A DNA stretch of 64,000 bases from DAOUKH01 sp965261455 (GTDB lineage Bacteria > Chloroflexota > Dehalococcoidia > SHYB01), in the NCBI GenBank assembly GCA_965261455.1, contig OZ253453.1:248001-312000 (forward strand). Reading direction: 5' to 3'. The translations under genes were made by a program, and so were the position numbers. Shown one piece after another: positions 43,783 to 52,784 of the stretch (the stretch's first letter is position 1; every line of letters begins with the position of its first letter). The notes under the pieces were generated by a model. The model saw only the letters and a program-made list of their open reading frames with translations, had not been told where the DNA came from and did not search any database.

Positions 43783-46224
43783 TTAGACGAAGATGCCGAG
43801 GTCGTCGAGGCGGGCGGTCTCGGCCTCGGAGTAGCCGAGAAGCTCGGTCATCACCTCGTGGGTATGCTCGCCCAGCATGGGGGTGGGCCGCCGGAAGAAG
43901 GTATCGAAGCTCTCGAAGCGCCATGGCGGGCGCGGCAGGATTACCGGCCCCATGACAGGGTGTGGGCACTCCCAGAATGCGCCGCGCTCGCGCAGGTGGG
44001 GGTGCTCGGCGATCATCCGGTTGCTCATGGAGGGCATGGCCGCGATGCCAGCCTTCTGTAGCCGCTCGGAGACTTCCCAATTGGTGAGGCCGGCGGTCCA
44101 CTGGCCAATGACTGCTTCGAGGGCGTCGTTGTTGGCATGCCGGTCGGCCATGGTGGCGAAGCGGGGGTCGTCGGCTAGCGACGGCTTGCCCATCGCGGCG
44201 CACAGCGCGCGCCACTCCTCCTCCGTCCGCGCGGCGATGGTGACCCATTGCTCGTCGCCGAGGCTGGGGAAGGCGCCGTGGGGCGACATCCAGGGATGCC
44301 GGTTGGCGGTGCGCCCGGGGTTCGTTCCCGATAGGGCGGGCTGGGTGAAGGTGTGCCCGAACAGCGTCATGATCGAGGCAACCGACGAGAGGTCGACGTG
44401 GCGGCCCTTGCCGGTGCGGGCGCGCTCGGCGAGCGCCGCGATGATGGCGAAGGCGATGGTCGAGCCCGTGCGCAGGTCGATGGGGTAGTTGCCGATGTAG
44501 GGGCCGCCGTCGGGGTAGCCGGTGATCGCACTGACTCCGGCGGAGCCGCCGAGGATAGGGGCGATGGCGGGATAGTCGCGCTGGGGTCCACGGGGCCCGA
44601 AACCGGATGCCGAGACGGTGACGAGCGTCGGGTTGTGCTGCCTGAGCACGTCGGGCCCGAGCGCTAGCGTCTCCATGACGCCGGGGCGCATGTTGTCGAT
44701 GACGGCGTCGCAGCTCTTTACGAGGTCGTAGACAATGTCCAGCGATTCGGGGCGCTTGAGGTCGATGGTGACGCCCTGCTTGTTGAAATTGAGCGCGTTG
44801 AAGAGTGGGGCCCGCTCCGGGTCGCCGCCGGGGATCACGATCGAGCCCTTGAAGCGCACCAGGTCGATTCGCCTGGCCGATTCGAGGCGGATCATCTCGG
44901 CGCCGAGGCAGCCGAGCAGATTCGTCGCCGCGGGCCCGGCGGCGATCCATGACAGGTCGAGGATACGCACGTCGGCCAGGGGCGGAGGTGCGGAAAGCGG
45001 GGACGGTGGGCGTGCGCGGGCCGTGACGGCGTCAGCCGTGGCCTGTTCAGCTGTGGCCCGTTCCACTTCGGCGAGCACGGCGGCGGTGTGCTCGCCGAGG
45101 GCGGGGGCGCGGGGCGTCTCGCCGTCGCCGTCCTCTATGAAGTAAAGGGGACGCGGGACGGTGACGCGCACGCCGCCTGAGCTCTCGACTTCGGCGAAGA
45201 CGCCGAGCGCTTTCCAATGCTCGCTAGCGAGGATCTCCGAGGCCTGGGCGAAATAGGTCGCCATCATGCCGCGGCTCTCAAGGATGTGGAAGACCTCCTC
45301 GCCCCGCTTGTCTACGAGCCATTCGACGACGGTAGAGATGTAGACGTCGCGGTTCTGGCCACGGAGCGTGGGGGTGGCGAGGCGGGGGTCGGTCTTCCAC
45401 TCCTCTTTGCCGAGAAGGTTGGCCAGCCGTTCGAACTGCTCGTCGCGGTGGAAGGTGATGTAGAGCAGGCCGTCCTTGCAGGGAAGGAGGAGCATCGTGG
45501 CTTGCGTGGGGCTGGCCCGCCCAGTCTCTTGCCCCTGGTTGTTCCACTCATCGAGGATGCCGCGGTTCGGAATGAGCTCCGCTTCCCACTTGGCAATATC
45601 CACGTGCTGGCCCACCCCGGAACGGTCGTGGACGGCAACGGCGCCGATGGCCGCGATGGCAGCCATGTAACCGGCATGGGCGTCGGCGATTAGCCCGCCG
45701 ATCTGGATGGGGGGACGGCCGGCAAACGTGTTCTCGGGGTCGGAGTTGGGTCCGGGGAGGACGTAGCCCTCGCCACCCATGTGCGACAGCGTGAGGTGCT
45801 CGGCGTCCCAGTCGGCGCAGGGACCGCTCTGGCCGAAGGGGGTGAGCGAGACGCGGACCAGGCCTGGGTTGCGCTCGCGAAGGGCGTCGAAGTCGATGCC
45901 GGCCCGAGCGGCATCGATGGGGCGGATGTCGTCGATGAGGATGTCTGCGTAGGAGGCGAGGTCGAGCAGCGCGTCCGCGGCGTCCCCCGAGCGCCAGTCG
46001 AGGACGACGCTCTCCTTGCCTGCGTTCTGGTAGATGAAGAGACCGCTGAGCTCGGGGTCGGGGCCCGACGCGGGAAAGGGGCCATAGCGCCGGGAGACGT
46101 CGCCCTCCGGCGACTCGACCTTGATGACGCGCGCGCCAAGCTCGCTGAGGAGCCGCCCGCAGAGCGGTGCCGCGGCGCCTTCTGCGATTTCGAGCACGAC
46201 GGATCCCTCGAGTGGCCGTAGCAA
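43783..46224 (-). CDS. Tandem-fused double CaiB/BaiF CoA-transferase
   Basis: One 813-residue polypeptide with two complete family III CoA-transferase units. The first (residues ~1-400) starts LLRPLEGSVVLEIAEGAAAP and has LSELGARVIKVESPEGDVSR and GQSGPCADWDAEHLTLSHMG; the second (~415-813) starts LADVRILDLSWIAAGPAATN and has GCLGAEMIRLESARRIDLVR with GPRGPQRDYPAIAPILGG. A Pro/Ala-rich linker joins them near residue 410. Family III enzymes are normally interlocked homodimers, so the fusion may form its own pseudo-dimer. TTG 46224 is preferred (GGGAGG seven bases upstream); ATG 46275 would extend it into the divergent gene's leader. Confidence 0.88.
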   Translation of the reverse strand: MLRPLEGSVVLEIAEGAAAPLCGRLLSELGARVIKVESPEGDVSRRYGPFPASGPDPELSGLFIYQNAGKESVVLDWRSGDAADALLDLASYADILIDDIRPIDAARAGIDFDALRERNPGLVRVSLTPFGQSGPCADWDAEHLTLSHMGGEGYVLPGPNSDPENTFAGRPPIQIGGLIADAHAGYMAAIAAIGAVAVHDRSGVGQHVDIAKWEAELIPNRGILDEWNNQGQETGRASPTQATMLLLPCKDGLLYITFHRDEQFERLANLLGKEEWKTDPRLATPTLRGQNRDVYISTVVEWLVDKRGEEVFHILESRGMMATYFAQASEILASEHWKALGVFAEVESSGGVRVTVPRPLYFIEDGDGETPRAPALGEHTAAVLAEVERATAEQATADAVTARARPPSPLSAPPPLADVRILDLSWIAAGPAATNLLGCLGAEMIRLESARRIDLVRFKGSIVIPGGDPERAPLFNALNFNKQGVTIDLKRPESLDIVYDLVKSCDAVIDNMRPGVMETLALGPDVLRQHNPTLVTVSASGFGPRGPQRDYPAIAPILGGSAGVSAITGYPDGGPYIGNYPIDLRTGSTIAFAIIAALAERARTGKGRHVDLSSVASIMTLFGHTFTQPALSGTNPGRTANRHPWMSPHGAFPSLGDEQWVTIAARTEEEWRALCAAMGKPSLADDPRFATMADRHANNDALEAVIGQWTAGLTNWEVSERLQKAGIAAMPSMSNRMIAEHPHLRERGAFWECPHPVMGPVILPRPPWRFESFDTFFRRPTPMLGEHTHEVMTELLGYSEAETARLDDLGIFV

Positions 46225-46295
46225 GGGCTTTCCTCCCGTCAACGCGATGCCCGATGATACTACGGTCTTCAACATGAAGGCCGGAGGTGACGAAC

Positions 46296-46637
46296 GTGGC
46301 GACCGACCCGCTGGAGAAGCTGCGAGAGATCTGCCTTGCCTTGCCCGACACGAAGGAGACGCTGACCTGGGGCTCACCCTACTTCCGCGTCGGAGAGAAG
46401 ATCTTCGCCGGCTACGACGAGGAGGACGGCAGGCCGTCGGTGGGCCTCAAGTTGGAGAAGCCCCACGCCGAGGCGCGCGTTGAGGACCCGCGTTTCACTC
46501 GCTCGAAGTACGTGGGCCAACACGGCTGGGTCACGATGGACCTCTCCGACGTGGAGGACTGGGGCGAGGTCGAGGCGCTCATCCTGGAGAGCTTCCACCT
46601 CATTGCGCTTAAGCGCACCCTGAAGAAGCTGTCGTAA
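46296..46637 (+). CDS. MmcQ/YjbR family DNA-binding-like protein
   Basis: 113 residues with the MmcQ/YjbR (CyaY-like fold) pattern: LREICLALPDTKETLTWGSP (8-27), YFRVGEKIFAGYDEEDG (~28-44), GWVTMDLSDVEDWGEVEALI near 77. Members are often annotated as DNA-binding but have no settled function. GTG 46296 is chosen because GGAGG ends 8 bases before it; GTG 46287 lies inside that site. It is divergent from the fused CoA-transferase and convergent with an SDR gene. Confidence 0.82.
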   Translation: MATDPLEKLREICLALPDTKETLTWGSPYFRVGEKIFAGYDEEDGRPSVGLKLEKPHAEARVEDPRFTRSKYVGQHGWVTMDLSDVEDWGEVEALILESFHLIALKRTLKKLS

Positions 46638-46646
46638 CGCGGCGCC

Positions 46647-47438
46647 TTAGACCAAGCCCTGCTCGCGGCAGAGGGTGTGGTCGAGGAACACGCCCCCGGT
46701 AATGCCGGTGGCGTCTTGACCGGCGAGGAAGAGAGCCGCCTTGGTGAAGTACTTGTAGGGTGAGCGCCAGCGGGAAGTGTCGGCCTGGCTGAGGTGGCCG
46801 GCGAAGCCCTCCGACCAAGTGGGCGCGCCGGGGCTCAACGCGTTCACCGCGATGTTGTATTCCTTGGCGTGGTCGGCCAGGCCGGTGGAGAACCGTTCCA
46901 GCGCCGCCTTGCTCATCCCGTAGGCCACGCTGATGCGGTTCACCGATCCGTCGCTGTCCTTCACGCCCGAGTAGTTGTTGGCCGCCGCCATCGACGAGAT
47001 ATTGACGATGGAGCCCCCGCCGCGCTCGATCATCTGGGGCAGCAGCAGGCTCGACAGGCGGAACGGGGCTCGAATATTGATCGCCGTCAGCAGGTCCCAA
47101 CCCTTGGCCGGAATCTCCCACGCCAACTGGTTGTAGGGCATGCTGATGCCGGCGTTGTTCACCAGCATGTCGACGCGCCCGAATGCCTCCAAGGATGCCT
47201 CCGCCAGATGGACGAGGTCCTCTTCCCGCGCCACGTTGGCGCGGACCGCGGCGGCCTTGCCGCCCAGCGCCTCGATCTCGGTTACGGTCTCGCCGATGGT
47301 GCCCGGCAACTTGCCGGTCGTCTCCGAGCGCGCCGCTACGATCACCGAGGCGCCGGCTTTGGCGAACTCGAGGGCCATGGCCTTGCCGAGCCCGCGGCTG
47401 GAGCCGGTGATCAGGGCGACTTTGCCGGAGAAGTCCAT
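46647..47438 (-). CDS. SDR-family oxidoreductase
   Basis: 263 residues: cofactor-binding ITGSSRGLGKAMALEF (9-24), NNAGISMPYNQ near 95, catalytic Ser in NISSMAAANN (~145) and YGMSKAALERF (~171-181), then NALSPGAPTWSEGF and the C-terminal GITGGVFLDHTL. The TGSSRGLG start and Ala-Arg-Ser after the second strand (VIVAARSETTG) point to NADP preference. Start ATG 47438 gives the standard SDR N-terminus; upstream frame is open but not conserved. Neighbouring catabolic genes suggest a hydroxyacyl or alcohol substrate. Confidence 0.87.
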   Translation of the reverse strand: MDFSGKVALITGSSRGLGKAMALEFAKAGASVIVAARSETTGKLPGTIGETVTEIEALGGKAAAVRANVAREEDLVHLAEASLEAFGRVDMLVNNAGISMPYNQLAWEIPAKGWDLLTAINIRAPFRLSSLLLPQMIERGGGSIVNISSMAAANNYSGVKDSDGSVNRISVAYGMSKAALERFSTGLADHAKEYNIAVNALSPGAPTWSEGFAGHLSQADTSRWRSPYKYFTKAALFLAGQDATGITGGVFLDHTLCREQGLV

Positions 47439-47562
47439 GCGATTGTCCTTTTCGGGCGACAGGAGGAGGCCTTTGCCAGGGAGGGGGAAGAACGGCAGCG
47501 CGCGGAGCCGCCACATCGTACCATCGCCGCTCAACGCCGGGCGCGGCGCTTGCGGCTGGGCG

Positions 47563-47569
47563 CTACAAT
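47563..47569 (+). promoter_or_regulatory. -10-only promoter before amidohydrolase gene
   Basis: C-TACAAT (47563-47569) followed by CCCCCGCG, very like the element at 59126-59141; no -35 is seen at the usual distance. It lies 39 bp before the ATG at 47608. Confidence 0.35.
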
Positions 47570-47607
47570 CCCCCGCGAGGGGCCGTCGAGCCCCAGGGAG
47601 GGCGGCG

Positions 47608-48480
47608 ATGACGAAGACGGGCCTCGTACACGGAATACCGGCGATCGATTGCAGCCTCGAACCGCTTTGGGGCGAGCCCCGTAATATGGCGGGGAAGGCG
47701 GCGCGCCTCTTCCGCGATGCCGACAGCCTGGACTACGGCCATCCCTCGCAGCACCTGTTCAAGGATGCGGCTGATCGCGCGACGCAGCGCCACACTCCCG
47801 ATGAGACCATCGAGATGATGGACCGCTTCGGCGTGGAGCGGGCGATCATCGGCGTGCACGAGGAAAACGCCGACGAGACGCTGAAGATCATGGAGGCGCA
47901 CCCCGGCCGGTTCTACGGGAAGCTCGTCGTCGATCCCGACGAGGGCATGGAGATGGTACGCAAGATCGAGGCATACGCCAGGGGCAACCCCCTCATCAAG
48001 GCGCTCAACGTCTCCCCCTTTTCGTTGCAGAAGCCGCCCAACGACAAGGTCTATTACCCCCTGTACGTCAAGGCCATCGAGCTCGATATCCCCGTTGTGA
48101 TGACCGTCGGCCTCCCCGGCCCGCGGGTCCCCGGCGAGATTCAGAACCCGATCTACCTCGACGAGCCGCTGTGGTTCTTCCCCGAGCTCAAGGTTGTGAT
48201 GATGCACGGCGGCGAGCCCTGGGAGGCCATGTGTGTGAAGCTCATGCTCAAGTGGCCCAACCTGTACTACATGACCTCCGGCTTCGCCCCCAAGCACTAC
48301 CCCAAGGCCGTGATGTACTACGCCAACACGCGGGGCGCCGACCGTGTCATGTACTCGGGCTACTACCCCGGCCTCTCCTACGAGCGCCTCCAGTCCGACC
48401 TGGAAGGGCTGGAGCTCCGGGAGCACGTCTGGCCCAAGTTCTTGCGCGAGAATGCCATCGCCGCGTTCAAGCTCGACTAG
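47608..48480 (+). CDS. ACMSD-like amidohydrolase family protein
   Basis: 290-residue amidohydrolase-2 (aminocarboxymuconate-semialdehyde decarboxylase-like) TIM barrel. Residues fitting the family: VERAIIGVHEENADETLKIM near 75, GRFYGKLVVDPDEG near 100, GLPGPRVPGEIQNPIYLDEP near 173, VMMHGGEPWEAM near 202 (metal or catalytic His) and DRVMYSGYYPG near 248, where the family has an Asp after the last strand. The N-terminal HxH metal pair is not obvious (DCSLEP in its place), so metal use may differ. Part of a run with the next amidohydrolase, BKACE and LLM genes. Confidence 0.78.
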   Translation: MTKTGLVHGIPAIDCSLEPLWGEPRNMAGKAARLFRDADSLDYGHPSQHLFKDAADRATQRHTPDETIEMMDRFGVERAIIGVHEENADETLKIMEAHPGRFYGKLVVDPDEGMEMVRKIEAYARGNPLIKALNVSPFSLQKPPNDKVYYPLYVKAIELDIPVVMTVGLPGPRVPGEIQNPIYLDEPLWFFPELKVVMMHGGEPWEAMCVKLMLKWPNLYYMTSGFAPKHYPKAVMYYANTRGADRVMYSGYYPGLSYERLQSDLEGLELREHVWPKFLRENAIAAFKLD

Positions 48481-48502
48481 GGGCCGGCGAGGACCCGACG
48501 GC

Positions 48503-49399
48503 ATGGACCTCATCGACTGCCACGTTCACACTTTCCGCACGGAGCCGGGCGCGCGAGAGTTCATGACCCACGTGCGGATGCCCGACGCCGATCCGGTGGG
48601 GACGATCGAGGAGCTTATCGAGACGCGCGAGGGCACGCCCATCGTCCACACCAACATCGTTTTTCTCCCCACGGCGATGTGGCTGAACGCCGATCTCGAC
48701 GCCATCCCCGACGATGCCGCGGACCGGGCCGCCGCCGAGCAGGAGGCCCTCGACGCCTACCTGGCGCGCATAGACGAGTACAACCGCTGGACGGCGAGTG
48801 TGACCAAGGATCGCGCCGGTTTCAGCTATTTCTGCGGCGTCGATCTCGTCCGCATGACCGAGCGCCAGGCCCTTGAAGGTATCGAGCGGTGGGTCGGGGA
48901 CGGCGCCATTGGGGTCAAGCTCGCGCCGGTGAACATGCGGCTGCGCGGCGACGATCCGCGCTACGTCCCAATCTTCGACTACTGCCAGGAGCAGGGGCTG
49001 CCCATCGTCCTGGCGTCCGGAGCGGCGGAGTGGGCCCAGCCGCGCTGGTTCGCCCGCCTGTACCGCCAGTTTCCCAAGACGCGGATCATCATGGCCCATG
49101 CCGCCTACCAGCCTAAGCATGCCGATGCCGGCCTCGCGGAGCTGCTGGACGCCATGGACGGCCATCCCGACGTGTGCGCGGATCTGTCGCTGCGCTTCGA
49201 CCACGTCGCCGACGGAAGCGAGGAGGCCGAGGCGCTGGTCCGCATCGTCCGCGAGGCCAGGCCGGAGCGCATCCTCTTCGGCACGAACTTTCCGCTGGGC
49301 AAGACCGACGCGGCGCTCGACGTGTTCGAGAAGCTGCCCCTCACAGCCGGTGAGCGCCAACTCATCGGGCACGACAACTTTCTCCGGCTGACGCGCTAG
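48503..49399 (+). CDS. ACMSD-like metal-dependent amidohydrolase
   Basis: 298 residues of the amidohydrolase-2 family: metal pair HVH in LIDCHVHTFRTEPG (residues 7-9), IMAHAAYQPKHAD near 196 with the third His, and ILFGTNFPLGK near 257, where the family places the catalytic Asp/Asn after strand 8. Likely decarboxylase or hydrolase of a ring-derived acid. ATG 48503 starts 22 bases after the previous stop; the upstream frame is open but lies in the preceding gene. Its product may act on the same pathway as the other four amidohydrolases. Confidence 0.85.
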   Translation: MDLIDCHVHTFRTEPGAREFMTHVRMPDADPVGTIEELIETREGTPIVHTNIVFLPTAMWLNADLDAIPDDAADRAAAEQEALDAYLARIDEYNRWTASVTKDRAGFSYFCGVDLVRMTERQALEGIERWVGDGAIGVKLAPVNMRLRGDDPRYVPIFDYCQEQGLPIVLASGAAEWAQPRWFARLYRQFPKTRIIMAHAAYQPKHADAGLAELLDAMDGHPDVCADLSLRFDHVADGSEEAEALVRIVREARPERILFGTNFPLGKTDAALDVFEKLPLTAGERQLIGHDNFLRLTR

Positions 49400-49418
49400 G
49401 TTTACGGAAGAAGAGGCC

Positions 49419-50336
49419 ATGGACAAGCTCATCATCGAAGTCGCCATGAACGAGATGACGTCCAAGGCGCAGAATCCGCGGGTACCCTACGGCCCCGCCG
49501 AGGTTGCCGCGGACGCGGCGGAATGCGCCGCCGCCGGCGCCTCGGTGCTCCACTTCCACGCCCGCGAGCCGGAGACGGGCGAGCAGGAATGGACGGGCCT
49601 GGAGCGCTACCGCGAGGGGGTGCGCCTCATCCGCGAGCGCGGCGTGTCGCCCGATGTGGTCTTCTATCCCACGTACAAGGGCCTGACCGAGACCTCGCTG
49701 GCGCACGTCGCGGCGCTGGCGGCCGACGACGAGACGCGGCTGGCGATGGCCGCGCTCGACGTGGGCGCGGTCAACCTCAACCGCTTCGATCCCGTTGCTG
49801 GGGTGTTCGACAACGCCGGCTACTCGAAGGCGTTTTCCTATGAGCGTATGACGTACTTCTACGAGCTGTGCCGGGCGAACGGGCTGCGCCCGTACAACGG
49901 GTGCGCCGAGCCGGGGCACATCCGCCATGTGCTGACGTTCATGCAATTAGGGCTTCTCGACGAGCCGGTCCTGCTGAAGTTCTTCACGTCGGAATACGCT
50001 CCCTTCGGCATGCCCCCGACGCCGCGCGGCCTTCAGTTCTACCCTGAGATCATCGCCGAGCTTGCTCCTGGGCTGCGCCACGTGTGGTTCGTGCAGTGCT
50101 ACGGACCGGCGATTCTGCCCATGGCGGCGCATGCGGTCGCGACGGGAGGACACGTGCGGATCGGCCTCGGCGACGAACCGTTCACCGCCGACGGGCCGTC
50201 GAACGCCGACTTGGTCGCGCGCGTGGCGGCGATGGCGGCGAGTATAGGCCGCGAGGTCGCCTCGCCGCGCGAGGCCCGCGACATCATGGGCCTGCCTCAA
50301 TACGAGGCTAGCCCGGTGAAAGAGGTTGCTCCATGA
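49419..50336 (+). CDS. BKACE (DUF849) beta-keto acid cleavage enzyme
   Basis: Zn-dependent enzyme of the BKACE family (Kce-like), which condenses a beta-keto acid with acetyl-CoA and cleaves it to a CoA ester plus acetoacetate. 305 residues: IIEVAMNEMTSKAQNPRVPY near 5, AAAGASVLHFHAREPETGEQ (~37-56) with the His-x-His metal pair, and YNGCAEPGHIRHVLTFMQ near 158. The C-terminal GGHVRIGLGDEPF near 246 is conserved. Substrate specificity cannot be inferred. ATG 49419 follows GGAAGAAGAGG; its stop overlaps the LLM gene (ATGA). Confidence 0.88.
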   Translation: MDKLIIEVAMNEMTSKAQNPRVPYGPAEVAADAAECAAAGASVLHFHAREPETGEQEWTGLERYREGVRLIRERGVSPDVVFYPTYKGLTETSLAHVAALAADDETRLAMAALDVGAVNLNRFDPVAGVFDNAGYSKAFSYERMTYFYELCRANGLRPYNGCAEPGHIRHVLTFMQLGLLDEPVLLKFFTSEYAPFGMPPTPRGLQFYPEIIAELAPGLRHVWFVQCYGPAILPMAAHAVATGGHVRIGLGDEPFTADGPSNADLVARVAAMAASIGREVASPREARDIMGLPQYEASPVKEVAP

Positions 50337-51262
50337 ACTTCGGTATCGCCCTGCCAAACATCGGCCCCGCCGCCGAACCGGAGATAATCTTCGGGCTCGC
50401 CGACGCAGTAGAGGAGTTCGGATTGGGGAGCGTGTGGACCGGCGATCACCTCGCCTTCCCTAAGAACCCCCGGCTGCCGTATCCCTATGCGCGCGGCGGC
50501 CCCGGCTTCATCGACTCGTCGAGCAAGGTGCTCGACCCGTTGACCGTAATGGCCGCGGTGATCGGGCGGACGAAACGGATCAAGGTGGGGGTGAGCGTCC
50601 TGATCCTTCCCTACCGGCACCCGCTAGTGACTGCCAAGCAACTAGGAACTATGCAGGTGCTTTCCGGCGGGCGTGTGATCCTTGGGGTCGGCGTGGGATG
50701 GATCCCCGAGGAGTTCGAGGCGCTGGACGTGGACTACCGCAAGCGGGGCGCGATGACCGACGAGCAGATGCGTTACTTCCGCGCGGTGTGGGAGCACGAC
50801 GACGCCGAGTTCGAGGGAGCGCACTACCACATCAAGGACATGAGCCTCTTTCCCCGGCCCGAGCAGACGATACCGCAGTGGGTGGGCGGGAACACGGCGT
50901 TCGCCATGCGACGGGCGGCGCGCCTAGGGGATGGGCTAAACCTGATCGACGCCACGCCGGATGAGCTCGCGGGGCAGATCGAACAGTTCAAGCGCATCTG
51001 CGACGAAGAGGGGCGCGACCCCGCGACGGTCACGCTTTCTATCCGCCAGTCGCTGCGCCTGACGGAGAAGCCGTTGGCGGCTGAAGAACGCCGACTGCCC
51101 ATCACCGGCAGCGTGGAGCAGGTGATCGAGGAGATGCTGACGTATAAGGCGCTCGGCATCGAGGACGTGGCTATCGGCATACGTCCGCGCGGGGCGGACT
51201 TGCAGCGGCAGTTGGAAGTCACCGAGATCATCGCCAAGGAGATCGCCCCCGCCGTGGCGTAG
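50333..51262 (+). CDS. LLM-class flavin-dependent oxidoreductase (F420-type)
   Basis: 309-residue luciferase-like barrel. MNFGIALPNIGPAAEPE opens the protein, DAVEEFGLGSVWTGDHLAFP (~24-43), RIKVGVSVLILPYRHPLVTA (~80-99) and VGWIPEEFEALDVDYRKRGA (~121-140) are the standard LLM blocks. Relatives bind F420 (or FMN) and oxidise or reduce alcohols or secondary amines, or act as monooxygenases. ATG 50333 overlaps the BKACE stop, so they are translationally coupled and likely act in the same pathway. Confidence 0.9.
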   Translation: MNFGIALPNIGPAAEPEIIFGLADAVEEFGLGSVWTGDHLAFPKNPRLPYPYARGGPGFIDSSSKVLDPLTVMAAVIGRTKRIKVGVSVLILPYRHPLVTAKQLGTMQVLSGGRVILGVGVGWIPEEFEALDVDYRKRGAMTDEQMRYFRAVWEHDDAEFEGAHYHIKDMSLFPRPEQTIPQWVGGNTAFAMRRAARLGDGLNLIDATPDELAGQIEQFKRICDEEGRDPATVTLSIRQSLRLTEKPLAAEERRLPITGSVEQVIEEMLTYKALGIEDVAIGIRPRGADLQRQLEVTEIIAKEIAPAVA

Positions 51263-51287
51263 CGGGCAGGGGCGAGGAGGCGCCACC

Positions 51288-52376
51288 ATGGACTTCGGTA
51301 GAGGGCTAATATCGGCGGATTCGCACGTCGAGGAGCCGGAGGACCTTTGGCTGACGCGCCTGCCCGCCCATCTGCGGGCCCGCGCCCCCCGCTACGAACA
51401 GGGTGAGGACGGCATGCAACGCCTCATCGTCGAGGGGCATCGTCTGGGGTGGAGCAAGCGGTCGAGGGAGGACAGGGAGCGCCGCGCCGCGGCCGTCGAT
51501 CCGCGGGAACGTCTGGAGAACATGGACGTGGACGCGATCTACGGTGAGGTCATGTACCCGACGACGGGGCTGCATCTGTGGAAGATCGCCGACGCCGAGC
51601 TTGGCGAGGCGTGTATGCGCGTCTACAACGAGTACGTCGCCGAGACCTACGCGCAGACCTCGGAGCGCTTCCGTCCGCCGGGGATGATTCCTATGTATAG
51701 CCCGCGCGCCGCCGCCGAAGAGATGCGGCGGATCGCCAAACTCGGCATCAAGGCGGCGATGATTCCGCTCAAGGTCGAGCACCTGCCCTATAACTACCCC
51801 GACTACGACGTGGTCTGGGACGCTGCCGTCGAGCTTGGTATGCCGATGAGCTTCCACAACGGCACTGGCTACGACATGATCTTCTATCAGGGCCCCGGCT
51901 CCGGCATCGTCAACTACGCCACCTCGTGCGGCAGCGCGCTCCAGACCCACGCCCTCCTCGTCATGTCGGGGGTGATGGAACGCTTCCCCGAAGCGCACTG
52001 GACCGCCGTCGAATGTGGCGGGGGCTGGATGGCCTGGCTGATGAACGTGCTCGACGAGGGCTACACGGACCTCAACTACATGGCGAGCGTGAAACTGAAG
52101 GAGCTGCCGAGCTTCTACCTGAAGCGCCAGGCGCACGCTACCTTTCAGGACGACCCCGTCGCCGTCGCCGCCCGCGAGTTCACGGGCAACTTCGCGCTGC
52201 TGTGGGGGAACGACTACCCTCACGACGAGGGGACGTGGCCCCACTCTCGCGAGGCCATCGAGCGGCAGATGACCGGCGTTCCAGAGGACGACGTCCGCGA
52301 CATCGTCAGCAACAACGCGGCCCGAATCTGGGGCTTCTCGGCGGCGGTGGGCGCGGCGGATTTTCGGCCGGAATGA
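51288..52376 (+). CDS. ACMSD-like amidohydrolase family protein
   Basis: 362 residues of amidohydrolase-2 type: ISADSHVEEPEDLWLTRLP (8-26), in which DSHVEEP replaces the usual DxHxHxxP, FHNGTGYDMIFYQ near 191 (metal His), VECGGGWMAWLMNVLDEG near 237 and LLWGNDYPHDEGTWPHS near 303, the last-strand Asp motif typical of this subgroup. This group (opening with xxDxHxxEP) is common in SAR202/actinobacterial genomes; most members have no assigned substrate. It ends at a short terminator-like stem. Confidence 0.85.
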   Translation: MDFGRGLISADSHVEEPEDLWLTRLPAHLRARAPRYEQGEDGMQRLIVEGHRLGWSKRSREDRERRAAAVDPRERLENMDVDAIYGEVMYPTTGLHLWKIADAELGEACMRVYNEYVAETYAQTSERFRPPGMIPMYSPRAAAEEMRRIAKLGIKAAMIPLKVEHLPYNYPDYDVVWDAAVELGMPMSFHNGTGYDMIFYQGPGSGIVNYATSCGSALQTHALLVMSGVMERFPEAHWTAVECGGGWMAWLMNVLDEGYTDLNYMASVKLKELPSFYLKRQAHATFQDDPVAVAAREFTGNFALLWGNDYPHDEGTWPHSREAIERQMTGVPEDDVRDIVSNNAARIWGFSAAVGAADFRPE

Positions 52377-52399
52377 CCCTTGACAGGGTTTGTCAAGGG
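52377..52399 (+). terminator. Stem-loop after amidohydrolase gene
   Basis: CCCTTGACA (52377-52385) and TGTCAAGGG (52391-52399), 9-bp perfect stem, 5-nt loop, followed by GGTTTATC. It starts immediately after the stop codon; the T-run is short, so termination may be weak. Confidence 0.6.
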
Positions 52400-52484
52400 G
52401 GTTTATCGTTAGGGTAGCGAACGTATGTTCTCTGTACGAGCGGCCCCAAAAGCCGGCCCGTGGCCCGCGGAAGGCCCGCTCATG

Positions 52485-52581
52485 GTGAGCGGGTCTTCTC
52501 TGTTAGCGGTCGTGAGCGTTGTGAGCGTTGTGAGCGGGTCTTCTCTGTTGCGTTGTAAGCGTTGTGAGCGCCGTGAGCGCT
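52485..52581 (+). repeat. 9-bp tandem repeats (GTGAGCGTT) and a 20-bp direct repeat
   Basis: GTGAGCGGGTCTTCTCTGTT occurs at 52485-52504 and again at 52530-52549, a 45-bp offset that is five times the 9-bp unit GTGAGCGTT seen at 52512, 52521 and, variably, to about 52581. No gene overlaps it. Confidence 0.7.
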
Positions 52582-52621
52582 GGGCGCCTGGGCGCCAAGG
52601 TAAGGAAGATCGGGCGCGACG

Positions 52622-52782
52622 ATGCGCGGAGGACGATTCGCGAATCGCCCTCTCCTCCGGCCTCTCCCCCTCTGGGGGAGACTGAGAGAGGGCGCGCGCC
52701 GCTAGGCGCGCGAGCGCCCGAAGGGCGCTGCTCCCTCCCCTCCCGCAGTTACGCAAAGGTCTCCAAGGGGGGAGAGGCCTTG
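52622..52782 (-). repeat. Palindromic intergenic repeat, copy 1
   Basis: Minus-strand copy of the dispersed family: CGATTCGCGAATCG palindrome (52633-52646), CTCTCCCCCTCTGGGGGAG with CTGAGAGAGGGCGCGCG, and the module GCAAAGGTCTCCAA also present in copy 3. It ends 3 bp from the YceI-like gene stop. Confidence 0.7.
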
Positions 52783-52784
52783 TC

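Noticed and set aside
43757..44950. 397-codon ORF within the fused CoA-transferase
   Set aside because: Antisense-like composition and no family motif; the CaiB frame carries all conserved blocks.
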